A DNA stretch of 64,000 nucleotides. It comes from Nymphaea colorata (taxonomy: Eukaryota; Streptophyta; Magnoliopsida; Nymphaeales; Nymphaeaceae). This document shows, piece after piece, positions 47,976-60,600 of this stretch. The notes under the pieces were generated by a model, which saw only the letters and a program-made list of their open reading frames with translations, ran no database searches and was not told the origin of the DNA. Every line of letters starts with the position of its first letter. Position 1 is the stretch's first letter. The translations under genes were made by a program, and so were the position numbers. The stretch is taken from assembly GCF_008831285.2 (NCBI RefSeq), contig NW_022204507.1, positions 5,042,174 through 5,106,173 on the forward strand, written 5' to 3'.

Positions 47976-49262
47976 AAACAAGGTCATGGTGACAACATGT
48001 GAGTACTTTCTTCTTTTCACTAAGTTGTAGGATGAAATGACTTTCTTTGTTTCTTCAAATATTTCACAAAACTTTTAAAACTCAGTTTGAGAAAAATCTG
48101 AAGGACAATTCATCCTAGGTCAATTTGAAAATGACCTTAAAATTGAAGAAATTGTTCACAAGAAAACACGTGGTTGTACTCAACAAAATGGGCCTGCAGA
48201 AGTAAAACACAAGCACATAATGCAAACTCTTTGAGCATTTTTATTTGATGTTTAGAAAATCCTTGTGTTTTACTTGGGTATACAGAAACCAAACAAATAT
48301 AGTTGTTGTTATCCCTAGAATAACAAATTATATGTTTCTTAATGATAATTTTCTTGGTAAGGGAAAAATTTATGATGATGTTCCTAAAGAAGACAATGAA
48401 TATGTATTTCTTTACAAAGAAGATGCTTTAGCTGAGAATTGTGATGATCGATGTTGTACAATCTGATATGCCTAGTCTTTATACTCTTGAACTAAACAAC
48501 CATCTGTAATAAAATCCACTGACCGTAATTCTCCTTAGGTCATTTTCTATTACACAGGAAGTCAAGAAGCTAGTGAAGATGTCAACAGCCCACCTGAAAA
48601 GACCATTGAGTTAACAAAAGGTCTAGTACACCTATAGGCAGCTCGCTAACTACATCATATGAATCATTTTCTTCTCAGCATGGGACATGCCTGACTGCTA
48701 TCTCATTTTTTCCTATGAGTCTTAGAATGAACTTGCCTGGGTAATAATCAATAATATGATGAGTCATAGACTGTTCAGAAGCATTCTCTCCATCAGCTAA
48801 GATGACATAAATTAGGGTTCTTGTAAATTTCTATTAAAGGTTGGGACATATACCAAATTGACGTTAGAATTGCTTTTTTAATAAGAATTAAATGTAGAAG
48901 TTTACATGAATCTCCCTCTTTGGGTAAAACTTTCTATGGTAAGATTCTTCACCTGAGGAAAGTTTTATAGTGTAATGTGAACTCCTACGTTTTGCTTTAA
49001 TAAATTTAAGTTATTTGTTACATCTCTAAATTTTAAAATCTTGTTATTTGATACAACTATATTTTGCTAAGATAAATTTTAAACTTTGTTATTCTGATAC
49101 AACTCTATTTTGCTAAGATAACTTTTTTAGGTATACTCATTCTTCTTTTATATATGTCAATGACATGATTATTACAAGTAGTAGCAAGATGGACATTGTA
49201 AATATTTATGGCCATTTTGCTTTTAGACAAACTAAGTTGGTTGGCTTCCTAAAGTTTGAACT
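47976..49262 (+). pseudogene. Ty1/copia integrase-RT relic upstream of JMJ exons
   Basis: At about 48060-48235 the frames read the end of the integrase core: FENDLKIEEIVHKK, then TQQNGPAEVKHKHIMQTL, corresponding to the 'TPQQNGVAERKNRHL' block; the Val before Lys replaces the usual Arg. At about 48255-48360 there are remnants of the 'CVFLGY....KGY.CY' block in two frames. At 49142-49210 the sequence reads FIYVNDMIITSSSKMDI, the reverse-transcriptase YVDD box with Asn for the first catalytic Asp. Stops and frameshifts are frequent and no LTR was found. The relic sits just upstream of the JMJ exons, and may have helped separate them from the gene's 5' half. Confidence 0.75.
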
Positions 49263-49611
49263 TATTGTCATTTTCTTCCCACTACATGATTTTATTTATT
49301 TTTTGTGCACAAGAAAGTTGAACAGAAGATAACCCCTATTGTTTTTCCTTTTTTCATTTTTTAATGTCAAAGTAAAGCTTAGAATTAGCTCTGCTTTATA
49401 CTTTTTTCTTTAGAATTTTGTGACTTTTTTTTTGTTGGTCTACATTTGGATAAATCAAAATTAAGTTGGTTCTGTTGATTATCCCTTTTAGGTTTTGATA
49501 GTGCACATACTTCACGATCCAAGAGGTATCGATAATTTTGTAGTGGTTCAATCTGCTTTCAGTTCATTATTTTGCTTTTGGTTGAACAGTAATCTTTAAC
49601 AACTCATTTAG

Positions 49612-49982
<371 letters not shown>

Positions 49983-50075
49983 GTAATCATATGTTTATGC
50001 ATTACATATTTTAGCTACTTGAAGTTACTCATTCATCATTGTAAGTTGTAACATTTTTTGTTATTACTCTTTTAG

Positions 50076-51590
50076 GCACGGGTACAGATGAAGCAAATGA
50101 GGAGAGAGAAACTTCCTAAACCTTTTGAAGTCAGAAGAATGCATGCAAACTTTGATTTGACTGATGATCAAGAATGCTTTTTATGTTTTTGTGATCCACA
50201 TCTCTCAGCGATTGGTTGTGAATGTTCATGGAACCGCTTCTCATGCTTAAAGCATGCAAAGCTACTCTGGTAATATGGTCCAAGAAAAAGATATTTCCTC
50301 TTCCACTATGATTTGATTGAATTGCATACCCTTGTAAAAGCTTTAGAAGGAAATCTGACCGCTCTCTATGACTGGGCAACTGGAAAGTTGTCCATTGATG
50401 GTTTATCCATGACAACACCTGAGAACTCATCTTGTTTGAAGCCAGAAACAAGTTGCAGTAGTTTGACCAAATCAGGGGAAACAGGCTTTGGAACTCTTGC
50501 CACCACACAATCAGAGATTGCTGGTAAGTTAGAGCCTGAAGTTGGACTTCTTGGTTGAGCATTCAGTTGACTCTGTTGCAACTGATGGCCTTTCTTCAGA
50601 AGTGGAAAACAGGAAATGCAATGCACTGAAATACCCTTCAAAAGAAGGATCAACTTCTAGTGCAAAGAGTCCAAAAGTCCTTGACATGAACGAAGCATGC
50701 AAATCTGAGGAAAATGGTTGTGATACTTCAGGAGCCTTTCAATCAATTTCAGTAGAAAATAGCCACATGGCTTCATATCTTGTCAACAAACTACACATTA
50801 TGAATTCTTTGGAATTTCCATCAACCACCAACTCTTATAAGTTATTTCATATTGGTTTCGGTCATCCAGAGTTGAATCTTGGAATGCTTTCACACAGTAA
50901 GGATGATACTTCAGCAGGTTCAGAGACTAAGGTTAGTGCATGCATAAATTTCCCCGATCTAGGTAAGGAAGGACCTCTTTTAAAGCATAAAAGGAGCACT
51001 ACAAATGGATCATGTATTTCTGGAGAGGAGGATAAGAATGTTGATCACGACCAGAAACAGCAGAAATTGCAAAGCAACAGTTCATCTAATGCAGAGAGCA
51101 ATAGAAGTAGGCATAGATGTAAGGTCAATGAAGAGCAGCTTTGGTTGTCTGAGGATATATACCTCAATAGCTATTTAAGCATAAAGTGCTTGTCTGCACC
51201 TGAGAGAGATGTATCTAATGCTAAAGGGGGAAAAGGTTTGAGTGCTGAAATATTCATTAAATTGAAAGAGCATCGTAAAACCATTGATATAGCTTATTCC
51301 CCAGAGGAGGATAGTCCATGCTGGGAGCTTGTTTCAATGAATGCAAAATCCAGTTCACTTCTTATATATGGCAGTCTTTGAGAAGCTGTAAAGCAAAAAA
51401 ACTTTTTGGAGTCAATCTGCAGCTTTTGAAGCCATGTTCTTGTGAATCATCAGATAAAGTGCATATCAAAGAAACTACTTCATGCACATGTACTATAATG
51501 AATGAAAACAAATCCAATTCAACTATGGCTGTGTGTCTAGCCTCCGGATTGGATACATGTACCTTTCATATTGACAAAGACATTGTGTGA
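50076..51590 (+). pseudogene. JMJ exon: C5HC2 zinc finger and linker
   Basis: After TTTTAG the exon opens ARVQMKQMRREKLPK. The C5HC2 finger runs [31 protein letters not shown] (about 50172-50270) and then TAA; functional relatives have Cys-Ser-Cys here, so two zinc ligands are lost. The frame resumes with HTLVKALEGNLTALYDWATG. A one-base shift near 50541 leads into a 279-codon open frame (50542-51381), the variable acidic and serine-rich linker, containing KNVDHDQKQQKLQSNSS. The 3' border of this exon is uncertain: the frame changes again near 51381 and no clear donor is seen before 51590. Confidence 0.8.
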
Positions 51591-51675
51591 ACCTGTGCTC
51601 CTATGATGTCCTTGGTTCACCTTTTGAGTTAATATATGTTGATGATAAAGGGTCACTGTTGCCAACTTTCTGTAG

Positions 51676-51779
51676 GATATAAGAGTCGTGTCATGTTCTT
51701 TGATATACTTGATCCAACACAAATTTGTAGCTATACCTCGAAAGTATTTGATGTTAGACTGCTTGGGCTCATGTTTAAG
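51676..51779 (+). pseudogene. JMJ exon: FYRN domain
   Basis: The exon lies between TTTCTGTAG and the donor GTAAGC. It reads YKSRVMFFDILDPTQICSYT and then SKVFDVRLLGLMFK, matching the FYRN region ('KSRV.F...LDPT....Y.SE..D.GLLGP.F') of plant JMJ14/18-type proteins. No stop falls within it. Confidence 0.88.
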
Positions 51780-52350
51780 GTAAGCTGGCAACTTATTTGA
51801 TTGCTAAACTAATTAAGGCTTCATATTTTTAAGGCTTATCACTAAGGAATTGGTGGACATTATCTTCTTAACCTTTAATGGAGTTATCTATGGGAACTAC
51901 TTTTTCTATGTTCCAAATGAGACTACCATATACCAGCTTAGTTACAATGCTTGACACGTTCACAGACTCATCCAAGCTGTGGAATCTGTATTCAGGTTTG
52001 GAATTGGGAGTAACTATTCAAAGTAGTGGCTCTGTATTTATCCAACTGCCCTTGATTCAAACTTTAATGGCTGCATAGTATAAATAATTTTGCTAGGTAA
52101 ACCTTATCCCTTCATTAATTATACCAAGTTTGGATGGAACCCGGCTCTTTTTTGGCTAGACCAATGGAAGCTTGAATCTGAATGTATTTGTATGATTAAT
52201 TAGGCTCTGATTTTCATCAAGATTTTCCTTCCTTTCTCAAGTTCCATGTCCTATATTTTGACTGCCACAACCCTACTTACGTAAACATTATTTTGATTAC
52301 TGTTGGTGGTCGTTCTTGAAATTTATATACTTGTGAATGTAATATGACAG

Positions 52351-52548
52351 GTTATAGTTGAGGACAATCCAACTGAAGTCTTTATGCATGCTTCTCCTAG
52401 AAAGTGCTGGGACTTGGCATGTCAGAGGCTTAATGTAGAGATAGAAAAGTTAAAAGGCCTCGAAGTGCAGAACCTGCCACCATTGCAACTCCCGGGAAGT
52501 CTTGATGGACTTAAGATGTTTGGATTTTCTTCCTTGCAAATTATTGAG
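52351..52548 (+). pseudogene. JMJ exon: FYRC domain
   Basis: This 66-codon open exon is bounded by AG and GTAAGA. It reads VIVEDNPTEVFMHASPRKCW, then LNVEIEKLKGLEVQNLPP and GSLDGLKMFGFSSLQIIE. This is the FYRC domain, which pairs with FYRN to bind partner transcription factors. The last exon, which should finish FYRC, was not found before the inverted-repeat element at 52.73 kb. Confidence 0.9.
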
Positions 52549-52734
52549 GTAAGAATGTCTTCATTCTTCTTTTGTTGTAGCCTTGAAGGATGGAAAGTGC
52601 AATATGGAAATTATCAATGACATCTGTATAGGCCATTGGGTAAAGTTTAGCTTAGTGCTTTTGTCGGTATTGGCCAGAGCAGCATTTTTTATAACTGAGA
52701 AAGGGTGAGGATGCAAGCTTTGCATTACTAAACA

Positions 52735-53840
52735 CGGTTTCTAGAGGGTGAACAACGAGCTGAGCATGGCTCCTTAAACCTCGACTCAAAATCGAGTTCA
52801 AGCCAACTATTTTAATAAACAAGCCAAACTCGAGCTCATTTTTCAACTATTTTTTTAGTCGAGCCGAGTTCGAATTCATTGAAATCGAATGTTTTAAGCT
52901 CGACTCACCTCGAGCAAAAGTAGTAGTTATTTTGTTTTTACCATTTCACGTTTCATGCCATCCCATGAGTTCTCTCTCTTCTCTTTATTCTTCAATGCTT
53001 CATCCAAATGAAAAGCATCTCATTCAAATGCCCAAAACCACCGTTGCCCTTCTTATTTGCTGCTGCAAAGCCTGTCAAGGTACACCTCTCTCTCTCTCTC
53101 CCTCTCTCTAACTCTAAGTCAAGGGTCGCTCATTGGAGCAAGGGTTTCTTCAAAACCCTTGCTCCAACAAACGTGGTTTCAGAACACATTCGCTCGCAGC
53201 GAGTGAGGGATGTAACCCTAGTTCGCTGGAGCTTTGGAATCTAAAACCCTCATTCACTGGAGCAAGGGTTTCTTTCTTCAAAACCTTGCTCCAACAAGCA
53301 AGGGTTTTAAAACACCCCTGTTCGTAGTGAGTGAGGGATGAAACCCTCGCTCAGCAAAGCAAAGGGTTTCAAATCAATCTGAAAACCTCACACAGCAAGG
53401 GGTTTCAGATTAATCAGAAACCCTCGCTCAGCAAAGGGTGGCGCTGGAGCGAGGGCTTTCAGGTTCATGAAACCCTCGTTCCAGCAAGCGATCTGAAACC
53501 TTCATTCAACGCTGAGCATGAGCGAGGTTTCCTTGAAAACCCAAAACTTAAAATCAAAATATCTCATATGATTTGTCTTTTTCTGCATATACTCTGCTTC
53601 ATCTCTTCCATAGCAGCAGCATGCTCACTGCCATATTTTTCCATAGCCTATAAATGACACGCTTATATACTAGTTAAATGAGCTCGAGCTCTGACACGCT
53701 TGATTGAGCCGAGCTCGAGTTGACATTATATAACTTGATTTGAGCTCGAGTTGTGCAACATAGAAGGCGAGAGGAGTTCGAGCTGACCAAGCTTGGGCTC
53801 GACTCAGCTCACCACCCATACTAGAAACCACGTTTTTGAA
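52735..53840. mobile_element. terminal-inverted-repeat element, CGAG/CTCG-rich
   Basis: The left end (about 52735) reads CGGTTTCTAGAGGGTGAAC and AACGAGCTGAGC. The right end (to about 53840), in reverse complement, reads TGGTTTCTAGTATGGGTGG and TGAGCTGAGTCGAGC. Inside both ends are sub-terminal zones full of GAGCTCGAG and CTCGAGC words (52780-52920 and 53680-53815). The middle has diverged repeats of GGAGCAAGGGTTTC. No transposase frame exists, so this is a non-autonomous DNA element of about 1.1 kb. Target duplication is ambiguous: TACTAAACACGGTTT lies on the left and TACTAGAAACCACGTTT on the right. Confidence 0.6.
53110..53540. repeat. degenerate GGAGCAAGGGTTTC / GAAACCCTCGCTC repeats
   Basis: Short units containing AGCAAGGGTTT and its near complement AAACCCTCGCT occur more than ten times in both orientations, within the inverted-repeat element. 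Open frames across them are repeat artefacts. Confidence 0.7.
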
Positions 53841-54439
53841 ATCCTTGGATCTAAGATCCAAGTATTAAAAATCAACTCCTGATCCTTAGATCTGAAGCCA
53901 TCAAATGGAACCTAGATTCAAATATGAGCTCAAAATTGCTTTGCTTAATAGACGGCTGGGAGGAGCAGTCTCTCAATTTGTTCAACAAAATTAAAAGAAT
54001 GTACAGAAAAAATAACCAACATGGACACCTTTAAGGAGTCGACCATTCAACAGAAGAATGCAAATCAATGCAGTGATGCGAGACTTCCACTACCTCAAAC
54101 CCAGGATTGCAATGCACCAGAACAAAAATCTTCCTTGAAAGAACATGATCCCCAGATCCGTGAGGCACTTAATCAACCTCTTTCATGCAGTGAAACCATA
54201 CGTTCCTCCAGCCTATGGGAGCCGCTGAAATGCCAACTTCCCCATTAAATCATGGTAGGCTACAAAGAATTCCAACTAAGAACTCCTTGGCACCCTAACA
54301 TATTCTGACTGGGACATAACAAACTCCAGAATCAAAAACCCCGCATCCACCCTTTTTCACCCAGTACCCTACCTTATGAGAGTCTCCAATCCATCTGCAG
54401 GCAGAGTGTATAATCAGACTGAAACCATCAAATGATGGC
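53841..54439. other. unassigned sequence, possibly LINE 3' part
   Basis: It begins with a small hairpin (CTTGGATCTAAGATCCAAG, about 53842). The remainder may be the degraded 3' end of the minus-strand LINE, but no poly(A) tail is evident. Confidence 0.35.
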
Positions 54440-55570
54440 TAAGGATCATGATGAATGCCAGAATCCAACCAAGCCAAAATCTCCTACTTACTCGCCACCC
54501 CCAACACGCATTTATCATCAATTGTTTAACAATCTTCCCACAAAGGTTAGCATTGAACATATTTCTTCACTACATTGCCATCATGGACTCTTTTATTCCT
54601 TCATAGCCAGAGCTTCCAGATAACCTTTGGAAAGCATAAACACCATCCCCTTCTAGCTAAATTTAATGCCCCAGCACCAGGACTCATAAGGACTATCGTA
54701 GACTGTTTGAATTTCACCATTACATTAGACTTGCAACCGATGACTTTCCTGATGGATCTCACCAAAGACCAATGAATGAACACATGGGCTGTCAATTCCT
54801 CTTCCTTCTCACAGAGAGGACACCGATTGGCAAGGGGGACTCCAAAATTTTCTATGCGATCTTGAGTGAGAGTCCTGCCTTTCAGAGCAATGTACGATGT
54901 CCACTTTGTGCACTCCATTGAGTTGTTTCTATATACTATGGCTCCCCTCACATGCCTCACAATCTTCACTTTAATGCACTCATATATACTCAATTCAGAG
55001 TTTCAGACTACTCACAACCGAATCAGACCATAACAAAGTGTCTCTATTTGTTACCAAACGAACACTCCTCATAGCTAAAGGAATCCAAAGACCCAAAAAC
55101 CTTCCACATCCCAAGAATTCTATGAGTGAATCACCCCCACCAGCTTCTGCTTATAGTTCACAGATGTTGGAGGTTCCAAATATTGAAAAAAGTAGCACAG
55201 CAGACCCCAACCGCATTGTTCTGATCAGACGTTAATCACTTTCTAAGAGACAATATGATAAATTTCCTCCCATCCCCACATGAGACCCTTCCATCTCCAC
55301 GTGGAATAAGTTCTATGAGTCTGCAACCAAAGGCTATGGTTGCACAAATACTTCTGTCATCACAAGTAGCACCATAAGGAGTTCATTAACTTGGCCTTGA
55401 GTGTCAACTAGATCAGCCAAGCATTATTAAGGCTACTCAAATCTTTCAAACCAGCCCCATCCTCCTCTAGAGGTAAGCACAGGGAGAACCACCTCACTGC
55501 ATGATCATGCCTCCGATCTGTTGAATCACCCCAAATGAACCTACTACAGGTTCTCTGGATGTTGTCTAAT
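54440..55570 (-). pseudogene. L1-type LINE reverse transcriptase C-terminus and zf-RVT domain
   Basis: Read right to left: SRFIWGDSTDRRHDHAVRW and LPLEEDGAGLKDLSSLNNAW (about 55400-55540), the block after the RT core. The 130-codon frame at 54601-54993 then contains FGVPLANRCPLCEKEEELTA and HVFIHW, the reverse-transcriptase zinc-binding domain with Cys-x2-Cys and His-x4-His-like ligands; the last Cys of the usual 'HLFLHC' is Trp. It ends FPKVIWKLW. Stops lie between the blocks. The 5' side is truncated at about 55570 inside the ORF2 coding sequence, as is typical for LINE insertions. It is separate from the plus-strand LINE scrap at 2.6 kb. Confidence 0.85.
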
Positions 55571-57149
55571 TAGGCCTTTAGTTATACCAATTGTCCTAGT
55601 TTATAGCCTTACTATAGCATGAACCAAACTGTGCTAAGAGTTGGTTAAAATGACTATTTTACCCTTCTTAAATGGGATATTTAACTGATTCTTCCAAAAG
55701 AATTTCAAATATAAAGACCATGAACTACACCAAAGCAAATCATACATATAGGTATCTAACTCCAGTATCCATATCACTCAAGTCATCATCACAAAAGAAA
55801 TGAACATTTTGCTCCCAATCAACTCATTTTATCCATTTTCCCTGGCTTTGCAAATAACTATGGAAGTCCTGAGAATTTTATTACTAAGCAATTGGGGTTA
55901 TTTCCATATAAGTCAATGGAAACACCCAAACAAGTTTATTAGCTTACATTTGGTCAGAAATGATATAGAAAAAGCTAATTTCCCTCATTTTTCAATCATT
56001 TATAGTCATGAAAACACATGAAGACTTGACTAGACCCACGATAAGATGTCCTCAGCATAAGCATATTATCTATAGCTCCATTTCCATTTTTGAAGCCTCA
56101 ATTCTAGTGTTAGGACAATCATTTTAAGAAATGACACCTTGTTTTTCCCATTTCCTCGTGTATGATCATCATTTTCCACTGATTTGCGTGAGTTAGACCA
56201 AATTGAGTTACGATCAGATTCTTAAGTGCATGAAATGACTATTCTTGGTTTCAATTCAGTAGTTCTGTTTTAGATTGAGCACACATTTTAGATTTTCAGT
56301 CGCTCATGGAGTGTTCAAATCTAGACATTGTCACAGTAACTTTTGAACTGATTTTTGAGAGATATGGAATACCAATTTTCAATTTGAATGCACAGATTGA
56401 TTAAAATGTCACTTAATGAGAGTACCAGTGTGCTTAGTGCTCCTACACAAGCTCAAAATCTCTGTTTCCCATTATACCCTTACCATTTCCATTTACATGT
56501 TCAAATACAATTTAGTCTATTTAGAAAATGTGATTTTCCAAAGGCAAATTGAGTAACCTTTTAGTGAAGTTTGGCACGCCCACAAATTGAACCTCAAAAG
56601 CACCTCAGGAAGTCTTTTTAAGTCTCAAAAATTTTCACCATGACCAAATGACCATTTTACTCATACATGGAGATTTTGAACTGATCTTTTAAAAAATGAT
56701 TTCAAATGTAGGAGCCAACCATAGAAAGCCAGGGTCAAACTTACCCTATTTAGACATCTAATACCTAGACTATGATCAACTAAGTTGTCGCAACCATGTC
56801 AAATGACCATTTTATCCCTAATGTAAGAAAATCTTAGAAATCTTAGTAATGTTATAAAACAAACATAAATTGGGTAATTCTTAGCTCTACAAGTGCCTAA
56901 GAGAAGTTAAAGTCATCTCACCAACCATTTTTACCAGTTTAAGTCAGCTCACCAGAACCGAGAACTACAATTTTTAGCTCGACTATATATCATTAAGTCT
57001 AACCAAATTCAGGGTTTGCTTTAGTGGAAAAAAATTATTATTTTACTTACTTTGAGTTACCAAGCTCACATTTTAGTTTCAAAGTTATTTGCAGATTTCC
57101 ACTAGGCCACTCTCTCCCCTATTTAGCATTTTTAATTATGTTATAGTGC
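55571..57149. other. unassigned AT-rich sequence with recurring 'ATGACnATTTTA' phrases
   Basis: No coding signature. Variants of AAATGACTATTTTACCC recur at about 55655, 56650 and 56800, hinting at an old dispersed repeat or a very long LTR. Confidence 0.35.
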
Positions 57150-57660
57150 AGCCGAGTTGAGTTAGCTCAAACCAAACTAGAATCATACTTATCATTTATA
57201 AATTTATCCTCCCTTAGTTTGGTTTAAGTTTATTCACCTTGGTTCGAGTTAATTTTGTTCCAAAGGTCCGAACTTCACTCTCTTTTTTGTTTTTAAGGCG
57301 TTTGAGCTCAACCTAGTGGAGTGAGCTGAAACTGAGCTAGGATCATGTTTATCATTTATAAATCTATCTTCTTTTAGTCTGGCTTGAGTTCATTTTTGAA
57401 GCCATCTGAGTTCATTTTAGTTTGGAAGATCCTAAAGCTCATTTTCTTTCTTCTCTCTCTCTCTCTCTCTCTCTCTCGCTCTCTTTTTGTTGGATTTAGG
57501 CTGAACTTGACCTCAACCTAATAGAGTGAGCGATAATTGAGCCAAAATTGTATTTATCATGTATGAATCTATCTTTTTTCTTAGTTTTTGGGTTTGAGTT
57601 TATTCATACCCAATTTGAGTTCAATTCAGTATTGAAGGTCTGGAACTCATTCATAATACT
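57150..57660. repeat. ~150-200 bp tandem repeat, three diverged copies
   Basis: Copies starting at about 57150, 57300 and 57500 share, in order, a GAGCTCAACCTA-like phrase, 'GTGAGC(T/G)', 'TTTATCATTTATAAATCTATC' (variants) and 'GAGTTCATT'. A CT microsatellite interrupts the second copy. Confidence 0.75.
57452..57485. repeat. (CT)n microsatellite
   Basis: About 30 bases of CT with one interruption, inside the tandem repeat. Confidence 0.95.
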
Positions 57661-60600
57661 TGCTACACTCTGTAAACATCTATCAAGCTTAATTCAATTA
57701 ACTCAGAGCAAAACTTTCTGATCTTTCAACATATTCTTACCAGTAAATGGCTGATCTAAGGCCCGCAACTCAACTAGAGAAGATGACAATCATAACCTAA
57801 TTTTTGAAAACCTTCTATGTTTCTCTTTACACATATGACATTCACAGCTTGTAAATTTTAGAAAATTTGATTTTTAGAAGAATGTTGGAGGGTTTTTTAG
57901 TCATATTTTAATTAAAGTCAATCTAGAAATAGGCATATAGGCTGGTCTAATCAGATTTGCCAAACTCACCCTGAGCTTCAGAATTACACATAGGGAACAA
58001 CAGTCATTTTCTTTTAAGCCATATTATTCTACAAAAACATAGGACATATGTCTCATATACATTAGTTTATGGCTTTCTTTGATTACTAGAGCTTTAAGCA
58101 AAGTCAAATCCATGATTTATGCTTATTTGAGTTCAAAATCTACACAAGGAGTAAACCAATCAATTTTTTTCTAATCCATATTTTCTACATGAACCTATGA
58201 TTATATGTCATATATACTAAACATCATCAAGTTTGTCATTATTAAATCATCAAAGCTCCAACTTGAAATCATTTCAAACACATAATAGATAGTCCAAATC
58301 TTCACCCAAGGGTAAAAAGTCATTTCATTTTGAATCTCTTACCAATGCCCAAGGGTAAAACAACAATTTCATCTGCAATAATGTCATTTTGCACTTAATC
58401 TATATCCTGGATATACTTGACGTTATGGTATTTAAAGCATCAATTACAATGTTTACATCAACATTTTTAGATCTATGAACTATTGTCAAGCAGATCTCTT
58501 ATCTAGAATTCTAATCCAAATATCTAAAGATCCATTTTGTAGAAACTTTCTATGGATTTAAATCTTGATCTGGATCTTAGATCCATGCCCATACCTATCA
58601 TCTAGAATCTTCTATGGATATCATGATTTGAATCTCAGAACCATATCCCAAACCAAGATCCAAATGCATAAATGTACATATATGCAAAAAATATCACAGT
58701 TAATTTTGAACACTATGCGAGATGTCAATCCAAATAGTTGCTATAGATTCATGCAAACCTCTAAGTAGAGTACTTTGGTTCAGAACCATTTAATAGTGTT
58801 GTGTGCATTAGGACTTAGAATTGAGAGTGATTTATTCATGTTCACTTACATTTAGAATTCAATACAACCCCTTTCAATTTAAGCATTGATCGAAAACAAA
58901 TGTTGTTTCTCCCTTGGTTTTAACTCTCCATCTTTGGCAACATCGTATTAGAGTTCACTGATTGTGCATGTGCATGCTCATGAATTTCAAAATTTTCCTT
59001 CACCTATATGGCCGCTTGGCCTAGATGGGGCCGCTCAAGAGGTTGATCTCCTGGCTCCTCCATAGTGCACTAGACATCACTCCCCAAATTCTGCGTGGAA
59101 CTATTAATGCCCTCCACCTTGGTGCCCTTTGCCAACTAGGGAGGGAAGTTGGGGTGCATAAAGGCAACCTGGCCAATAAATAGCTAGGGCCCGACCTGCC
59201 CAATGCCATGTAGGACCAGCCAGTGCCGAAGGATGCCACTAGCAGACCCCAGAGATTGCCACATGGCATGGGTATGCCAGCTGATCCAAATTCATCCTTT
59301 TTTTTTACCACATTTGATCACTTAGAGGGCTGATTTGCTGCCCTCGGCAATCAGCCCAGATTCTAGGATGACTCAGACTGAGCTGGCCACCGTGGACCAG
59401 CCACTATAGCAACATGCCACCAGAGGTTCGACCCAAACTGCTAGCTTCTTAGGACACACACACTCTCTGCCATTGACCACCTACGTTGCCATTATTGGCC
59501 CAACCAAACCAAGGGCCATGCTCCTCTCCCAGTCACTTGCTCAAGGCCCCAGCCAATCCATGCAGTGCTAGCTCCTTAAGCTGGCCTTTCTTTGTGCAGG
59601 CTCTAGCCTAGCGCCCAGTTAGCCCCCACACCTTCCACCTTGGCACCACATCAGCATCACGTCATCCAATGTCAACATGGGACCCTCTACTTTCTCTCTC
59701 TTATTTAATAAGTTCATTTAGTCCTGCATTAATGTTGTCTCGTTTCTTGTTCTGAACTATTTGTGTGGGGCAGTGCCCCACTTGAAACCAGTGACCATTG
59801 CCTGAATTTCACTGCCATAGCTATCAGTCCATGGTAGCATCTCTACCACCCACAGGTGGAGCTCTCCCAATGAGAGGAGCCACTCTTCCAGCAACCCACA
59901 CATCACTCCAACGAGCTTTCTGGTGAATCATGGGATGCTAGCTACCCCATCACCGCCCACAAAAACCTCACTACCGGCAAGCTCTTCCTGAGCAGGCTCC
60001 ACCTCTGCCGCAGCTCCGAGAACACCACTGCCACTGGTCTTTTTCTGGTTGGTTGAGTTATTCTCCAAATGAGAGAGAATTTTTATTTAAATGTTTCAAT
60101 GCATGCATTTTCCCTTCTCAAAAGCTTATTAGGGACAGATTCATTCTTATAGATGAGATCCACCCTTACATAATTAATAATTGGTTGAGATGATCCACTG
60201 ATCTTCTTCCATTTCAATCTGTATTTCTCATAATTTTATGTAGATTCTTTTGAGAGAGGTGGTCAAGGAGGTTAGAAGCCATGCCTTCAACCCCTTTGAT
60301 GTAAAAATCCCAGCCATAAACTATCACTGTTCATGTGTTATGTGGCCCTTTACCGAATCTTTTTAATTCAAAAAGCAACATTTACGTATATATATGAATG
60401 TATATATATATATATATAATGTATATAGTTAAGGGTCACATCCTTAAGCTAATCTAAAGGAGATTGCTTCCAACATTGAATCTTGATGGCTCAAAACTAC
60501 AAGATTTAGCCAATTAAAAGTTTGAAATCAGGCTGACTGAGTGCTATATACATGTATTTTTAAAACCTAGAATTTGATTTTTCAAATAATCTAGGAACAT

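Noticed and set aside
59021-59311. 96-codon minus-strand frame (MVKKKDEFGSAG...)
   Set aside because: It lies in a GC-richer non-coding block, has no family signature, and no supporting exon nearby.
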